Assembly (NCBI GenBank): GCA_965153355.1
Contig: OZ231128.1
Coordinates: 15,376,001-15,440,000 of the forward strand
Direction of reading: 5' to 3'
Source: Flaccisagitta enflata
Lineage: Eukaryota; Chaetognatha; Sagittoidea; Aphragmophora
DNA length: 64,000 nt
Made by a program: the position numbers and the translations under genes. Numbering within the stretch: position 1 is the first letter of the stretch; the number at the start of each line of letters is the position of its first letter. Under the pieces are notes generated by a model that was given only the letters and a program-made list of their open reading frames with translations, had not been told where the DNA came from and searched no databases. This document shows, piece by piece, positions 63,887-64,000 of this stretch.

Positions 63887-64000
<114 letters not shown>

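Overview
The window looks like gene-poor, repeat-saturated nuclear DNA of an animal, probably a marine invertebrate. This rests on very long dinucleotide and trinucleotide arrays, cut-and-paste DNA transposon relics with TA or 8-bp target duplications, a decayed LINE reverse transcriptase and eukaryotic-type splice signals around a few small open segments. There are no bacterial-style operons, no CRISPR array and no rRNA or tRNA gene that I could recognise. I cannot name the species. No intact protein-coding gene is visible; nearly all long open frames are translations of microsatellites or minisatellites.

Layout: 1-8,869 is a mosaic of hairpin-forming interspersed elements (the 'FB' family, described below), a CTT array, a GA/GACA array, a GGGCG-end element (6,778-7,055) and a deleted Tc1/mariner copy (8,344-8,789). 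From 8,870 to about 32,237 lies copy A of a long direct duplication; copy B starts at 42,651 and runs off the window end at 64,000. Between them (32,238-42,650) are more CT arrays, a 0.6-kb CA array, a GTT/GTC array, one FB element, a TA-flanked MITE (39,374-39,874) and a degenerate Jockey/CR1-like reverse transcriptase (40,767-42,470).

Comparing copies A and B is the most informative thing here. The copies differ by discrete insertions with readable empty sites: a hAT-type MITE (A only), two TA-flanked MITEs (A only), a GGGCG-end element, a palindrome-tailed element and a 206-bp near-perfect palindrome (B only). A 58-bp satellite has about 15 units in A and about 4 in B. Divergence is uneven, a few percent near the left end and far lower around 20-24 kb and 28-31 kb. 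The pattern fits either an old tandem segmental duplication or two haplotypes of one locus placed end to end in the assembly.

Two interspersed families recur and I do not recognise either. The 'FB' family has a full end (AGTCGCAAAAGCG..., GGTCAGCGGTACCCG), an inverted GC-rich box (GCGGCCCCGAAGGGG and its reverse), tandem 20-21-bp units that often form opposed arms, and one short end that always stops at GCCGCTGCCC followed by A residues. The 'CGAC-tail' family ends in an 18-bp perfect palindrome plus an A-run. Each copy of the duplication also carries a large inverted repeat (about 1.7-kb arms, 21,444-28,160 and 53,244-59,978). I found no evidence of a defence system, gene cluster or other functional system; the novelty is in the repeat architecture.
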